Notes: a model not told the origin generated them from the sequence alone. 64,000 bases of DNA from Doris montereyensis (GCA_037039925.1 JAXRKP010000261.1:186001-250000), one strand, 5' to 3'; counted from the first letter of the stretch, positions 35,534 to 46,600 are shown. Numbers and translations are program-made.

Positions 35534-35628
35534 GTGAGTATATATCTCAACATGATAATGTTGTTGTCGTCGTTGATGTAGGTGGGATGGATGTTTTTGT
35601 TGTGTGTGGGTGGTTGGCGGACGCTCCT

Positions 35629-35668
35629 GGTAAACCCTTCTTCTTTCCTTTCACTCTTTCACGTACAT
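35629..35668 (+). repeat. R1 repeat fragment (5' part)
   Basis: GGTAAACCCTTCTTCTTTCC and TTTCACTCTTTCACGTAC match the start of R1 at 8950 and 44715. It is cut by the TA microsatellite. The remaining R1 part reappears at 36045, beyond a LINE A fragment. Confidence 0.5.
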
Positions 35669-35669
35669 A

Positions 35670-35673
<4 letters not shown>

Positions 35674-35741
<68 letters not shown>
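35674..35741. repeat. (TA)n microsatellite
   Basis: About 33 TA units. Confidence 0.97.
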
Positions 35742-35742
<1 letters not shown>

Positions 35743-35744
<2 letters not shown>

Positions 35745-36044
35745 AGACAAAATCAAATACAAAATACGAGATCAAACCAAAGCAAATGGTATAAAAACTA
35801 AAGAAACAAATCAATTGAGATGGTTTGGGCATGTAAACAGGATGAATGACAATAGATTAGCTAAATCAGTATACAGTACTAAAGCCCAAGGTAAAAGACC
35901 AAAAGGCAGACCTCGGAGAAAGTGGGAAGAAGATATAAGAGAGGCATTGAAGCATAGAAATTTAACTTTTTTGGAAGGAAACAGAAATTGCCAGGACAGG
36001 GCATCTGAACCCATGAAAGGTAGAATGGGAACTGATAAACAAAG
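35743..36044 (+). mobile_element. LINE family A copy 2, 5'-truncated 3' end
   Basis: Matches 6810-7010 of copy 1 closely: LRWFGHVNRMNDNRLAKSVY, TKAQGKRPKGRPRRKWEEDI. It then continues past the point where copy 1 is cut, reading ALKHRNLTFLEGNRNCQDR to a stop and a short tail. It therefore shows the true 3' end of family A. 5' truncation is the usual outcome of target-primed reverse transcription. Confidence 0.88.
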
Positions 36045-36130
36045 AAAGATATCTTTCTTTCATCTTTCCGTTTCCTTTTTATTCACCCCTAGATCACCGC
36101 ATATGTTGGACGGAGTATATTTCAATGAAT
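36045..36130 (+). repeat. R1 repeat (3' part)
   Basis: TTTCTTTCATCTTTCCGTTT, ATTCACCCCTAGATCACCGC, ATATGTTGGACGGAG, ATTTCAATGAA. Confidence 0.65.
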
Positions 36131-36207
36131 CAAAAAAAAAAAGTTGTTGGAGGTGGTTGTGGTCAGTCGCACGGTGTCATTCTTGTTGATGGCACTACTG
36201 ATATTAA

Positions 36208-36209
<2 letters not shown>

Positions 36210-36294
<85 letters not shown>

Positions 36295-36322
36295 CTCTCT
36301 CTCTCTCTTCTCTCTCTCAATC
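36210..36322. repeat. (CT)n microsatellite
   Basis: CT run with small breaks at 36291-36310. Confidence 0.97.
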
Positions 36323-36367
36323 TCATGTCTTCTATTTTGCTGTTTTCACTCTTGATATTTACACCAG

Positions 36368-36426
36368 AAGATCATTGCATTGCATATTAATATTATGAAT
36401 TACGGTGGCTTCAAATTCAGCTATAG
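36368..36426 (+). CDS. Candidate exon 1 of the putative GPI-anchored protein (59 bp, weak)
   Basis: A pyrimidine-rich stretch ending TTTACACCAG precedes it and GTAAGA follows. The frame that is open (KIIALHINIMNYGGFKFSY, 19 codons) ends with two spare bases (AG). These would join the single G at the start of the next candidate exon (41241) to make Arg. Phase and openness fit, but with 59 bp this could be chance. It cannot be a continuation of the SLC7 exon: with the one base carried from 35533, the frame meets TAA. Confidence 0.3.
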
Positions 36427-36798
36427 GTAAGAAGACTGATAATTTTTACCAAAAGTTGAAGAAGTTTGCTGATGTCGTGGGTTGATGTAGAAAGTACCCA
36501 AAGTACCGGTACCAGTACAAGTCATATAGTACCAGTACCAGAGTACTAATACACCATGGCATTGACATGCAATTCACATATATATTGGCGCCACCTGGCG
36601 TCATCTACAAAGACATAAAAATGTGTAGTTCTCAGTAAAAAGTCTCCTTCCAACTTGCTGTCATGGATGCCTTTCACTCATTAACTGTCATGTCATCCCT
36701 TCCACTTTCACTTGCTCTACGTCATGGATGTCTTTCCCTCATTAACAACGACAACTACATTCGTTTACAGACCAGCTTGACTAGGAATGATGGCCTGC

Positions 36799-36807
36799 TG
36801 GCTGTTG

Positions 36808-36847
<40 letters not shown>

Positions 36848-36849
36848 GT

Positions 36850-36886
<37 letters not shown>

Positions 36887-36913
36887 ACACGCTGCTGCTG
36901 CTGCTGCTGTGTG

Positions 36914-36955
<42 letters not shown>
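36799..36955. repeat. (CTG)n trinucleotide repeat, about 157 bp
   Basis: GTTGCTGTTGCTGCTG onwards, interrupted at 36846-36853, 36884-36891 and 36908-36914. Poly-Leu, poly-Ala, poly-Cys and poly-Ser frames arise in all registers. Nothing suggests it is translated. Confidence 0.97.
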
Positions 36956-36956
<1 letters not shown>

Positions 36957-37387
36957 AGACTTTCTCGCAACTTCTTTTCTTCTGTTCCCTCGTCGTCTTC
37001 TACTCCTGCTGCATCTACTGATGACACATTGCCATACCAAAGTTATCGCTGACCCATGTACTAGACGAGCCAAATTCTAAAATGCTATGCTAAAACTACT
37101 GCCAATCATGTTGCTACTACCACTACAACTCATGGACTCAACGACAACTACATTTACTACTGATGCTACTACATAATAATGCTATTACTACTACTGCTAG
37201 TGAAACTCCGTGGACATTACTGCAAGTTGTCTATATATGCCTGTTCAGGGTGTCGGCTGCGACTTTTCTAAGAATCTATTGCTACTACTACTAACGTGAT
37301 TGGCCCAGTCAGTCAAGTGACAGCGGCAACTCACGCCTGTACCTTATTGCCCTCTTCGTCAAACACCTTCTCTTCCACCTTCTCTGT

Positions 37388-37660
<273 letters not shown>

Positions 37661-38235
37661 CTTTCTCTTGTGTCTGTTTGGCTCTTGCGTCTTCCTGTAT
37701 TCATGCCATTCAGGCCACCTGCCTGTCACTCCCTTTACAGATATTTTATGCTTCCCCATTTCTACTTAGCCTCCCACAAATAATAATCAGAAGTCGTTAC
37801 CATGACACCAGACGCCACAGTCCATTTCCGGTAGTGGTAAGTCGTCTAGGGAAACCTCGCATGAATACTCTCATTGGGTATTCAAGCCGGAAGTAGCCAG
37901 CCATTGGGACAAGCTAACCTGCCAATAAGCGATCAGACCGTTGCCATCCTAGCTGGCAACATTTCAACTCGCAAAGGACCTAAAATCTGTCCGATTCCGT
38001 CTGATGACCCAGTAACCTAATTAGGACTGGAGGTTCAATAAAACAAAAAGAAAGTTGCTTTAAATCGATGTGGGTGACGGGGGTGGGAGGAGGCTGATCC
38101 AGCTGGCCGGATAGCAAACAAACAGCGTAACACACAACGCACAAAAAGGCGGAGGAGGAGGGAAGAGGAGTAGGGATGGAATGCGATGGAGAAAGGTGAT
38201 TGATATTAATTTTAACAAAACTATGTAGGGCGGAG
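37661..38235. other. Unassigned non-coding DNA with CCGGAAGT/CCAAT-like boxes
   Basis: Between 37820 and 37950 there are paired TTTCCGGTAGTGG / GCCGGAAGTAGCC sites and several CATTGGG/CCAAT sites, which can look promoter-like. No open frame follows that I can support. Confidence 0.35.
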
Positions 38236-38244
38236 TGAGCGAGA

Positions 38245-38440
38245 GAAAGGTATAATCAAACCTTAGCATACATACACTAACAGACTAACCCACTGATGGA
38301 CACAAGGAGAAAAAGTATAATAAAACCTTAGCATACACACACTAACAGACTAACCCACTGATGAACACAAGGAGAGAAAGGTATAATCAAACCTTTGGCA
38401 TGCACATACTAACAGACTAACCCACTGATGGACACATGGA
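38245..38440. repeat. Tandem repeat, unit 62-64 bp, about 3 copies
   Basis: AAGGTATAATCAAACCTTAG, CATACACACACTAACAGACT, AACCCACTGATGGACACA, with small changes between copies. Confidence 0.9.
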
Positions 38441-38499
38441 GAGGGAAAATGACAAATTCTCCGAAAATTTAAAAATTGTTCTTAGATTTAGATTAAACA

Positions 38500-39535
38500 A
38501 GGTGTGTCCATGCTCACTGTAGCTTTTTAGTCCTCCTGTACCTTCATTATTCTAATCGTTGACTGTAGTGTTTTAGTCACCTGATGGTCATTCTAATCAT
38601 TGACTGTAGTGTTTTAGTCCACCTACCTTCGTCATTCTAATCATTGACTTAGTGTTTTAGTCCACCTGTACCTTCGTTATTCTAATCGTTGACTAGTGTT
38701 TTAGTCCACCTGTACCTTCGTCATTCTAATCGGACTGTAGTGTTTTAGTCCACCTGTACCTTCGTCATTCTAATCGTTGACTGTAGTGTTTTAGTCCAAC
38801 CTTCGTCATTCAATCATTGACTGTAGTGTTTTAGTCCACCTGTACCTTCGTTATTCTAATCATTGATTGTGGTGTTTTAACCCGTATTCGTTATTCTAAT
38901 CGTTGACTGTAGTGTTTTAGTCCACCTGTACCTTCGTTATTCTAATCGTTGACTGTAGTGTTTAGTCCACCTGTACCTTCGTTATTCTAATCGTTGACTG
39001 TAGCTTTTTAGTCCACCTGTACCTTCATTATTCTAATCATTGACTGTAGTGTTTTAGTCCACCTGTACTTTCTTCATTATTCTAATCGTTGACTGTAGTG
39101 TTTTAGTCCACCTGTTATACCTTCGTTATTCTAATCGTTGACTGTAGTGTTTTAGTCCACCTGTACCTTCATTATTCTAATCGTTGACTGTAGTGTTTTA
39201 GTCCACCTGTACCTTCGTTATTCTAATCGTTGACTGTAGTGTTTTAGTCCACCTGTACTTTCATTCATTATTCTAATCATTGACTGTAGTGTTTTAGTCC
39301 ACTTTATACCTTCGTTATTCTAATCGTTGACTGTAGCTTTTTTATTCTAGTCCACTTTATACCTTCGTTATTCTAATCATTGACTGTAGTGTTTAGTCCA
39401 CCTGTACCTTCATTCATTATTCTAATCATTACTTGTAGCTGTTTTAGTCCACCTGTACCTTCATTCATTATTCTAATCCATTGACTGTAGCTTTTTAGTC
39501 CACCTGTACCTTCATTCGTTATTCTAACCTTGACA
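38500..39535. repeat. Minisatellite, unit about 46 bp, about 22 copies
   Basis: Unit: TTGACTGTAGTGTTTTAGTC, CACCTGTACCTTCGTTATTC, TAATCG. Unit lengths vary through small deletions and CATT duplications. Confidence 0.97.
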
Positions 39536-39698
39536 CGCATTTTCCATCTTACTATACGACGTGTTACGCAAACGTTCCCCCCCACTTGTGTTTTTATAGA
39601 CTTGCATACATGCAAAGAAAAACATTACAATGCCAATTACCAAAAAATGTCATCGAAACGACACGTAATGTTTGAAGTACGATAAACAAGAACTAGAT

Positions 39699-39749
39699 CG
39701 TTCTACTAAAACTTCTTTTTTTCTTTCTTTCTTTTTAGTAGAACGACCT
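39699..39749. repeat. 14-bp inverted repeat around a pyrimidine loop
   Basis: TCGTTCTACTAAAA and TTTTAGTAGAACGA are exact complements, separated by a CTTCTTTTTTTC-type loop. There is no coding context. Confidence 0.8.
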
Positions 39750-39934
39750 TATCAAAGTTAGAAATCCTACTGGAGTTAAGTGCTGATGACGGACAAAGGG
39801 TATTACCAAAACACTAAAGGCTAAAAGATTGAATGGCACAAACGCAACACTACATGGCTTCCGTTTCGTAAATGTAATACTGGTGGTGCACTGGGGTACA
39901 GCCAAACGCTAAATGGCTTTCGTAGCTCAGTATT

Positions 39935-40115
39935 ACTAGTGAAAAGCAGGAATCCAAATGTTTAATTATGGCTTCCATTCCTAATTCAGGTGGATAGGAG
40001 TATAACCAAATGTTTAATTGTGCTTCCATTCCTGAATTCAGGTGGATAGGAGTATAACCAAATGTTTAATTATGGCTTCCATTCCTGAATTCAGGTGGAT
40101 AGGAGTATAACCAAA
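39935..40115. repeat. Tandem repeat, unit about 55 bp, about 3 copies
   Basis: CAGGTGGATAGGAGTATAAC, CAAATGTTTAATTATGGCTT, CCATTCCTGAATT. Confidence 0.9.
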
Positions 40116-40637
40116 AGTAAAATGGCCTCCAAGTTAATGAAATTCCATCAGAGATGACTATTGTCTCTCCTTACTCACGAGTGACAAGGAAGACTGCCAA
40201 ACCCCGTTATTCACTTCTTTTTGACGGTCGGCAGTCGATTTGTGTCAAAACAGGATCTGTCATTTGTCAGGATATTCATGGATATGACACATGGCAGTTC
40301 TATCTCTGATGGCGTCTATAGCGGTTTGGTGCCTGTTGGTTTATTTCAAAATTTGGCCTGAGAGTGGAGCACATGCAAGAGGTAGAATATTGGAACCACT
40401 GTTGAATGCCAACAATGGCGGCTTACTATGTCAAATGTTACCTAGAACTTAGACATTATGAATCCTTTTTCTTTCTCGATCAGATTGGCAGAATTACTGT
40501 CGTCGTGTTTCTGATTAACATTTTGTTTGTTTCGTTAATTGAAACATTTGTTGTTGTTTTGTTTTTTTTATTAGTCGGTTGATTATATTTTATTTTGTTT
40601 TCTTTGGTTGGGGTTTGGTTGTTAGACTGCTGTTTGG

Positions 40638-40671
<34 letters not shown>

Positions 40672-40790
40672 AGGGGGTGAGGGTGTCTGTTTTGTACCTG
40701 TTTTGTGTGTCGCTCACACAAAAGACAGGCAATTGTTTTTATATTAGTTCCTGTGATTTTGCGGTTCCCCCACAAGCGAGTTAATCGTAA
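40116..40790. other. Unassigned non-coding DNA with a (GT)n tract
   Basis: GT run at 40639-40670 inside T-rich DNA. No gene seen. Confidence 0.5.
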
Positions 40791-40796
40791 CTCACA

Positions 40797-41150
40797 CGGG
40801 GGACTCTGTAGTCCAGAAACAAGGCGTCGGCATCTCAACCAAAAGGTCGTGGGTTCAATCTCCAATACCTGTTGAAAAATAATCTCGTGTTTTTCGAGTA
40901 AATTCTACCCCCCCTCTCTCTCCCCGCCTACCTTCCTGGTCCAGGTAGGTGGATCGACAACTAGTCTCATCGGAGACGGCGATAAAACAAAAAGTCGCGT
41001 GTGCATATCGCAACACTCTGTGCATGTTAAAGATCCCTTGGCTGTTTACAGGGGTAGTCTGGGCAAAAATTACAAATCCTACCAAAAACCCCGAGATCAC
41101 ATGCGTTGTGGATGTGGGTAAATCAAGTCAAATCAAAGTCGTAGTTCAAA
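40797..41150 (+). mobile_element. tRNA-derived SINE, family S2
   Basis: The head reads like a tRNA gene: TGTAGTCCAGAAACAAGG in the A-box place, an anticodon-arm-like ATCTCAACCAAAAGG and a GTGGGTTCAATCTCC B-box. About 100 bp on are AGACGGCGATAAAACAAAAA, CGCGTGTGCATAT and GCATGTTAAAGATCCCTTGG boxes, which recall conserved central parts of metazoan SINEs. The name of the superfamily is not assigned. The head differs from family S1. Confidence 0.7.
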
Positions 41151-41240
41151 GTTCAAGACGGAATATATATAGACCCTATCCCCAATCCCCTTTTGTTTTC
41201 TTGCTGTAATTAAATGTTTGTTGTTATCTTTCCTCTACAG

Positions 41241-41361
41241 GTATTTCATAGAAACGTTGAAGTGTGTGTCTAAGCGAAAACCGCTCTGCAGTGATTGGTT
41301 TTATGATACTAGTTCCTACTACTTTCAAACTCCGTATGACTGTAAAATTTCGAGAGAGCAG
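41241..41361 (+). CDS. Candidate exon 2 of a putative GPI-anchored protein (121 bp)
   Basis: A strong acceptor (TTATCTTTCCTCTACAG) and a perfect donor (CAG|GTGAGT) bound it. After one leading base the frame encodes YFIETLKCVSKRKPLCSDW and then FYDTSSYYFQTPYDCKISREQ. Its three cysteines (spacing C-x6-C-x18-C) and basic/aromatic character suit an extracellular domain. It ends in phase 0, matching the start of the next candidate exon at 44181. I do not recognise the family. The frame continues past the donor to a stop at 41419, as expected for intron read-through. Confidence 0.55.
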
Positions 41362-41574
41362 GTGAGTGGAATTAGTGCATCGAAAAGTTCAGTCACTGCT
41401 TCATTAAGTAATTCAAAATAAAGTACATCTGTTGATGTTTTGAGTTGCTTTAATTCATTTTCATCTTTTTTATTCATTGACTTTTATCATGATGGATGGT
41501 TTATGAATTGATTTCATCATTCACTTTATTAATATAATATCATATCATCATTATTTCGACTGCTGTCGTCCATC

Positions 41575-42340
41575 TTTCCTTATCTCTCTTTTGCCAGGCA
41601 TATAAGGCCTGAACATGTTCGCTCCAATTTTCTCTATCCTATACAGCTAGAAAGGTCGTCCTCTCATTTCTCCACTGTTCTCTGTTGTTGTTTTTTTTTG
41701 TGGCGTCCTCTGTCCCTTTGTGCCTCCATTTCTCTCTTTCTTCACTGTTCTACGCCATGTTGTTGGGGTTATTTTTTTTGGCGTCCTCTGTCCCTCGTTG
41801 TGCCTCCATTCCTCTCTTTCTCCACTGTTCTACGCCATGTGTTGGGGTTTGTTTTGGCGTCCTCTGTCCCTCTGTGCCTCTCCATTTCTCTCTTTTCTTG
41901 TTCTGCGCCATGTTGTTTTGTTTGTTTTGGCGTCCTCTGTCCCTCTTTGTTCCTCTCCATTCCTCTCTTTCTTCACTGTTCTACGCCATGTTGTTTTGTT
42001 TGTTTTGACGTCCTCTGTCCCTCTTTGTGCCTTCCATTCCTCTCTTTTCTCCACTGTTCTACGCCATGTTGTTGGGGTTTGTTTTTGGCCCTCTGTCCTC
42101 TTTGTGCCTCTGACATGAATAAAACAGTAATGGCAGGATTGGGGTTTTAAAGAGAGTTACTTTACTCTTTCTGTCGATGTGTGTGGCAAACAGTACCTTG
42201 GAGAGTTGTCTGAATGCTGCATTGATTAGGGCTAGTCTATATCTATACTGTCTCCTACATCTTGGGTAACATTGGCTCCTAGATAGTAGTGTAAGAATGG
42301 CCTCGCAGTCAATAATAAAGACGCTTGCCATATACTGTGT
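41575..42340 (-). mobile_element. RTE-like LINE 3' fragment, family D, with internal tandem expansion
   Basis: Minus strand, from 42280 downward: YLGANVTQDVG (frame-broken), INAAFRQLSKVLFATHIDRK and SKVTLFKTPILPLLFY, the post-RT block of RTE-like LINEs. Then come about five copies of an 80-bp unit whose frame reads TTWRRTVKKERNG, a match to the C-terminal TWRR block. Below 41690, DREKWSEHVQALYA-like sequence (41600-41640) resembles the end of such ORFs. The repeat thus lies inside the former coding region. Confidence 0.72.
41690..42112 (-). repeat. Tandem repeat, unit about 80-85 bp, 5 copies, of LINE origin
   Basis: Plus-strand landmarks TGTTCTACGCCATGTTG and GGCGTCCTCTGTCCCTC recur at about 41740, 41825, 41905, 41978 and 42055. 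On the minus strand each unit carries the TWRRT motif of the surrounding LINE. It is a young expansion with few differences. Confidence 0.92.
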
Positions 42341-42858
42341 ATTCTGATATAATGCTGGTTCTAAAGAATCTCAGTGTTGATAAATTGTGTTGTAACATCT
42401 CTCCATGTGTATCGATCATGTGTTAGAGTCTTCAAAGGAAGTAGTTCTCTTTTGTTTTCATTTGTGCTGATATGTTTGTGTCTTCTCCATTTGGGTTTCG
42501 GTGTTCCTGAGGTTGGGTGTTAGTAAGTTTTGTGCAGTGTTGTAAACCGTGGTTGAGTGTCGTTGGCCATAAGGTCGGTGTTTTTCCTCTGATTCGACCA
42601 CTGCTCCTAAATACACGTATGGCATTGTGTGTTCTCACGAATTGCTTCCAAAATCTGTTTCTGCCTTTCATCGTGGATATACATTCGGTATTTTTCTTTT
42701 GAAATACAGTATAGCATTACGCGTTTCATAGCTTCACTCATTTAGTTATTTTGATTTCCTAGCGATGCATTTCTTTATTTTTTCCACTTGCACATTTAGA
42801 AACCGTAACTATTGTGTATGGTTTACTTAGTTATTGTAATGATTTATTTATCGAACAG
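42341..42858. other. Unassigned DNA, possibly more of LINE D
   Basis: A minus frame at 42432-42671 shows no motif I can name. Confidence 0.35.
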
Positions 42859-43092
42859 TTTCTTATCCATTTCATCTATTCCTTTCTTTACATGGGCATT
42901 ACGTTTCTTATCCATTTCATCTATTCCTTTTTTTACATGGGCATTACATTTCTTATCCATTTCATCTATTCCTTTCTTTACATGGGCATTACATTTCTTA
43001 TCCATTTCATCTATTCCTTTCTTTACATGGGCATTACGTTTCATATCCATTTCATCTATTCCTTTCTTTACATGGGCATTACGTTTCTTAGC
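42859..43092. repeat. Tandem repeat, unit 45 bp, about 5 copies
   Basis: TTTCTTATCCATTTCATCTA, TTCCTTTCTTTACATGGGCA, TTACG. The unit is 15 codons, giving three overlapping open frames that are not genes. Confidence 0.97.
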
Positions 43093-43214
43093 TGCATCGT
43101 CTTGAGGTACTTACCCTCTGTCTGTCCCTGCCTGCCTGTCAGTCTGTCTGTCTTGTATATATCAGGCCTCTCAGTGTGTTTAAGGCTATATTTTTTCCAT
43201 CTGCCAATTGATGT

Positions 43215-43329
43215 ATTTGTCTGTTTATTTATCTATCTATCTATTTATATATGTATCTATCTATCTATTTATCTATCTATCTATATATTATTATCTACCT
43301 ACCTCTACCTCTATCTCTCTCTCTCTATA

Positions 43330-43384
<55 letters not shown>

Positions 43385-43481
43385 TCCTATCCATCTATCC
43401 ATCTATCCATCCATCCATCCATCCATCCATCCATCTATCTATCTATCTATCTATCTATATATCTATCTATCTATCTATCGG

Positions 43482-43523
<42 letters not shown>

Positions 43524-43575
43524 CATCTATCTATCTATCTATCTACCTATCTATATATCTATCTGTCTGTCTATT
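43215..43575. repeat. (TATC)n with TA and ATCC runs
   Basis: TATC/ATCT tetranucleotides, a TA run (43344-43382), an ATCC run (43390-43432), then TATC again. Confidence 0.97.
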
Positions 43576-43669
43576 TGATTGTTTGTCTGTTAATCTATCT
43601 AGCTCAAACTGCCGGTCATATTTTAACGATGTCAATTATTACAATAGGTATGATTATATATTTCCTTTT

Positions 43670-44040
43670 GTGGCCGCCTGTGTATCTGTCTGTGTGTCCG
43701 TTTGTGTCTGTAGCTGTCTATGTATTGTTATGTGTGTCTGTCTCTTTCTATGGCCGTCTGTGCGTTCTACGTGACTATGCCGTCAGTGCATCTGCGTGTC
43801 TGTCTGTGTGACTGTCTGTGCCTGTGACGGTCCGTCTATCTATCTTCGTGTCTGTGTATCTATCTGGCTGTCTGTCTGCATACATGTGTCCGTCTGTGTA
43901 TCTGTATGTGTACATGTATCCGTATCTGTGACTATCTAATGCTCTGTCTGCGTGTCTGTCTGTGAGTGTGTGTTTATCTAATGATCTCCCTGAATGTCTG
44001 TATGCGTGTCTGTGGCTATCGAATGATCTATTTGCCAGCC
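43670..44040. repeat. Degenerate TCTG/TGTCTG-rich tract
   Basis: Irregular GTCTGTSTG words without a fixed period. Confidence 0.8.
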
Positions 44041-44180
44041 TGTCTTTCTCCTCTTTCGTGATGGCGACAAACTTTTAGTTTAAATTCTATTTGCAAACGT
44101 ATGTCTGTCAGTTATTTATTTTATAACTGTCTTGCCCTCAGCCTAACCTGATTTTGTTAACCTTCATACTTCCGTTTCAG

Positions 44181-44535
44181 ACCCTCGAGATACAAAACAT
44201 AAAGAACGGCAATACAAATTCAGAAAATGGAAGTCACGAGAACAAGGCGACATCTAAAACTGGAGATGGCGTAACGGCTTCTCCAGTGGAACCATCTGAC
44301 GGAAACACCCCGGACACCGCAGACGGATCAGAATCGCACGTGACTGAAGGGAGCCGAGGCAACAGGCACAGCAAGGCAGTCACGAACGGTGAATCTTCCG
44401 GCGTGACGGAAGGGAATAATCGAGGAGACAGGCACAGCCAGGCGGGTTCGAACGGTGACAGGAAAGAAGGCGGGTACACTGTGGCAAACACAGCCAATTC
44501 GCATGGGGATAACTCCAAACACACAGGAGGAGGAG
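44181..44535 (+). CDS. Candidate exon 3: hydrophilic Ser/Asn/Gly/Glu-rich stalk (355 bp)
   Basis: Bounded by CATACTTCCGTTTCAG and GAG|GTGAGT, both near-consensus. All 118 codons are open in phase 0. The peptide starts TLEIQNIKNGNTNSENGSHE and is almost free of hydrophobic residues and cysteine. It is rich in Gly, Ser, Asn, Thr and Glu, with a loose internal duplication (VTEGSRGNRHSKA at about residue 54 and VTEGNNRGDRHSQA at about 75). One N-G-S sequon is visible. Such sequence suits an extracellular, possibly O-glycosylated stalk. Codon use is GC-balanced, unlike the repeats around it. It ends with TGGG plus one base, phase 1, fitting the exon at 47945. Confidence 0.65.
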
Positions 44536-44714
44536 GTGAGTAAAATGCTCATCAACTTATTATAGTCAAAAATAAAAAAACTCATGCGAATTGTACAACG
44601 TATATTAATTATATAGACAACACGAAATTGGTAGGAAAGGTGTAACATTAGTAACAACACATTATAGTGTGGTTGGTTGGTTAGTTGGTTGGTTGGTGGG
44701 GGTATGAGCTGCTG

Positions 44715-44830
44715 GTAAGTCGTACTTATTTCCTTTCACTCTTCTATACCACGTCCACCTTACTGTATCCTCTTAATTCGCCCGTAGATCAATGCGTATG
44801 ATGGAATGGGGTAAATTCCAATGAAAGCGA
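44715..44830 (+). repeat. R1 repeat, copy 4
   Basis: TTATTTCCTTTCACTCTT, TATCCTCTTAATTCGCCC, GTAGATCAATGCGTATGATGG, AAATTCCAATGAAA. Confidence 0.72.
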
Positions 44831-44959
44831 CACTTTCAAGTAAGGTATGGTAAATCCTTCCGGGTAAAGTCAAGTCCAAATACACATCATTGCACATTGA
44901 ACAACCTGTAGACATGTGTGTCAAATGCGGCCATAGACCTTGTTGTAAGGGCTCTCTTG

Positions 44960-45320
44960 GTGCCAACAACGTGTCCCTGACCCTACTGGATGCGTGTGCG
45001 ATTAGGGCCGTCTGCATGCCACCCAGGCCTTTAGTCCTTTTGAAATAGGATCCACTCCGTTCGGCTTCGAACCCTAGCGTAGCGAGTTCCGGTGTTGTGT
45101 TCCTTAGCTAAGACACTTCACACGCTTTTCCCACTCGGCCCCGGTGCAAATGGGTACAAGCACTAGCTTAGGATTAAGAGATGGGAGTAAAAACCTGCGT
45201 CAGATTAGCGTTCTGTCCAGGAGGTGATTATCATCCCCTGTTCCGTTTCACGCTATAGAAATCGGGATAAGCACCAGTTCTATGGGCCATAATGGCGTTG
45301 AAGGACCTTGACTTCACTTT
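44960..45320 (+). mobile_element. SINE family S1, copy 2
   Basis: The body matches the copy at 7015-7262 in order: GTTGTGTTCCTTAGCTAAGAC, TTTTCCCACTCGGCC, ATGGGTACAAGCACTAGCTT, CGCTATAGAAATCGGGATAA and CCATAATGGCGTTGAAGGAC. A GGCTTCGAACCCT stretch at 45061 stands in the B-box place. The tRNA-like head (44960-45070) is badly eroded. It lies in the proposed intron between 44535 and 47945. Confidence 0.68.
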
Positions 45321-45339
45321 ACTTATTTACTCCACTAAA

Positions 45340-46180
45340 TGCGTCTCTCATCCCCAAATGCGTCTCTCATCCCCACTGAATACATCCCTCATCCCCACTG
45401 AATGCGTCTCTCATCCCCACTGAATGCGTCTCTCATCCCCAATGAATGCGTCTCTCATCCCCAATGAATGCGTCTCTCATCCCCACTGAATGCGTCTCTC
45501 ATCCCCACTAAATGCGTCTCTCATCCCCACTAAATGCGTCTCTCATCCCCATTAAATACATCTCTCATCCCCACTAAATACATTTCTCATCCCCACTAAA
45601 TACATCTCTCATCCCCACTAAATACATCTCTCATCCCCACTAAATGCGTCTCTCATCCCCACTGAATGCATCTCTCATCCCCACTGAATGCGTCTCTCAT
45701 CCCCACTAAATGCGTCTCTCATCCCCACTGAATGCATCTCTCATCCCCACTGAATGCGTCTCTCATCCCCACTAAATGCGTCTCTCATCCCCATTAAATA
45801 CATCTCTCATCCCCACTAAATACATTTCTCATCCCCACTAAATACATCTCTCATCCCCACTAAATACATCTCTCATCCCCACTAAATGCATCTCATCCCC
45901 ACTGAATGCGTCTCTCATCCCCACTGAATGCGTCTCTCATCCCCACTAAATGCGTCTCTCATCCCCACTAAATGCGTCTCTCATCCCCACTAAATGCATC
46001 TCTCATCCCCACTAAATGCGTTTCTCATCCCCACTAAATGCGTCTCTCATCCCCACTAAATACATCTCTCATCCCCACTAAATGTCTCTCATCCCCACTG
46101 AATGCGTCTCTCATCCCCACTGAATGCGTGTCTCATCCCCACTAAATGCCTCAACCCTGTGCTAAATTCTCTCATCCCCA
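45340..46180. repeat. Minisatellite, unit 22 bp, about 37 copies
   Basis: Unit: CTCATCCCCACTGAATGCGT plus CT. A 220-bp block with ATTAAATACATCTCTCATCC variants appears twice (45540-45660 and 45790-45890), so a higher-order duplication has occurred. Confidence 0.97.
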
Positions 46181-46600
46181 CTGAAATAACTATTTTTTCC
46201 CCACTTTGATTTTCCCCACATCCAGAACTAAGGTGATCTAGGGGGTCCCCAGCAAATTTAAAATTTCATCCCCACTAAATGCGTGTCTCATCCCCACTAA
46301 TGGATCTCTCATCCACACTGTTGTGATCTCATCCCCAGTTTGTTGCGTCCGTCCCCATGGGAATGCGTGTCTCATCCCCACCTAAATGCGTGTCTCATCC
46401 CACTAAATGCGTGTCTCATCCCCACTCGAGAATTGTTTCTCAACCGTCGACAGGGCTCTCATTCCCACGACCTTTGGGTTGAGGGGCCACATCTTGCGTC
46501 TGGACCCCACTGAATCCCCCCCTCCCCCCCCAACTTGAATGGGGTCTCATCCCCAGCTAAATGTGTGTCTCATCACTGAATCGCTTGCGTACATTTTTGA
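46181..46600. repeat. Degenerate edge of the 22-bp minisatellite
   Basis: Scattered CTCATCCCCAC and AAATGCGTGTCTC words between unrelated sequence. Confidence 0.75.

Noticed and set aside
43208..43811. Tyr/Leu/Ser-rich open frames of about 186-254 residues
   Set aside because: TATC, TA and ATCC microsatellite translation, preceded by a 45-bp tandem repeat.
45340..46180. Possible CRISPR array (regular 22-bp direct repeats)
   Set aside because: There are no unique spacers; units are contiguous and the genome is eukaryotic.
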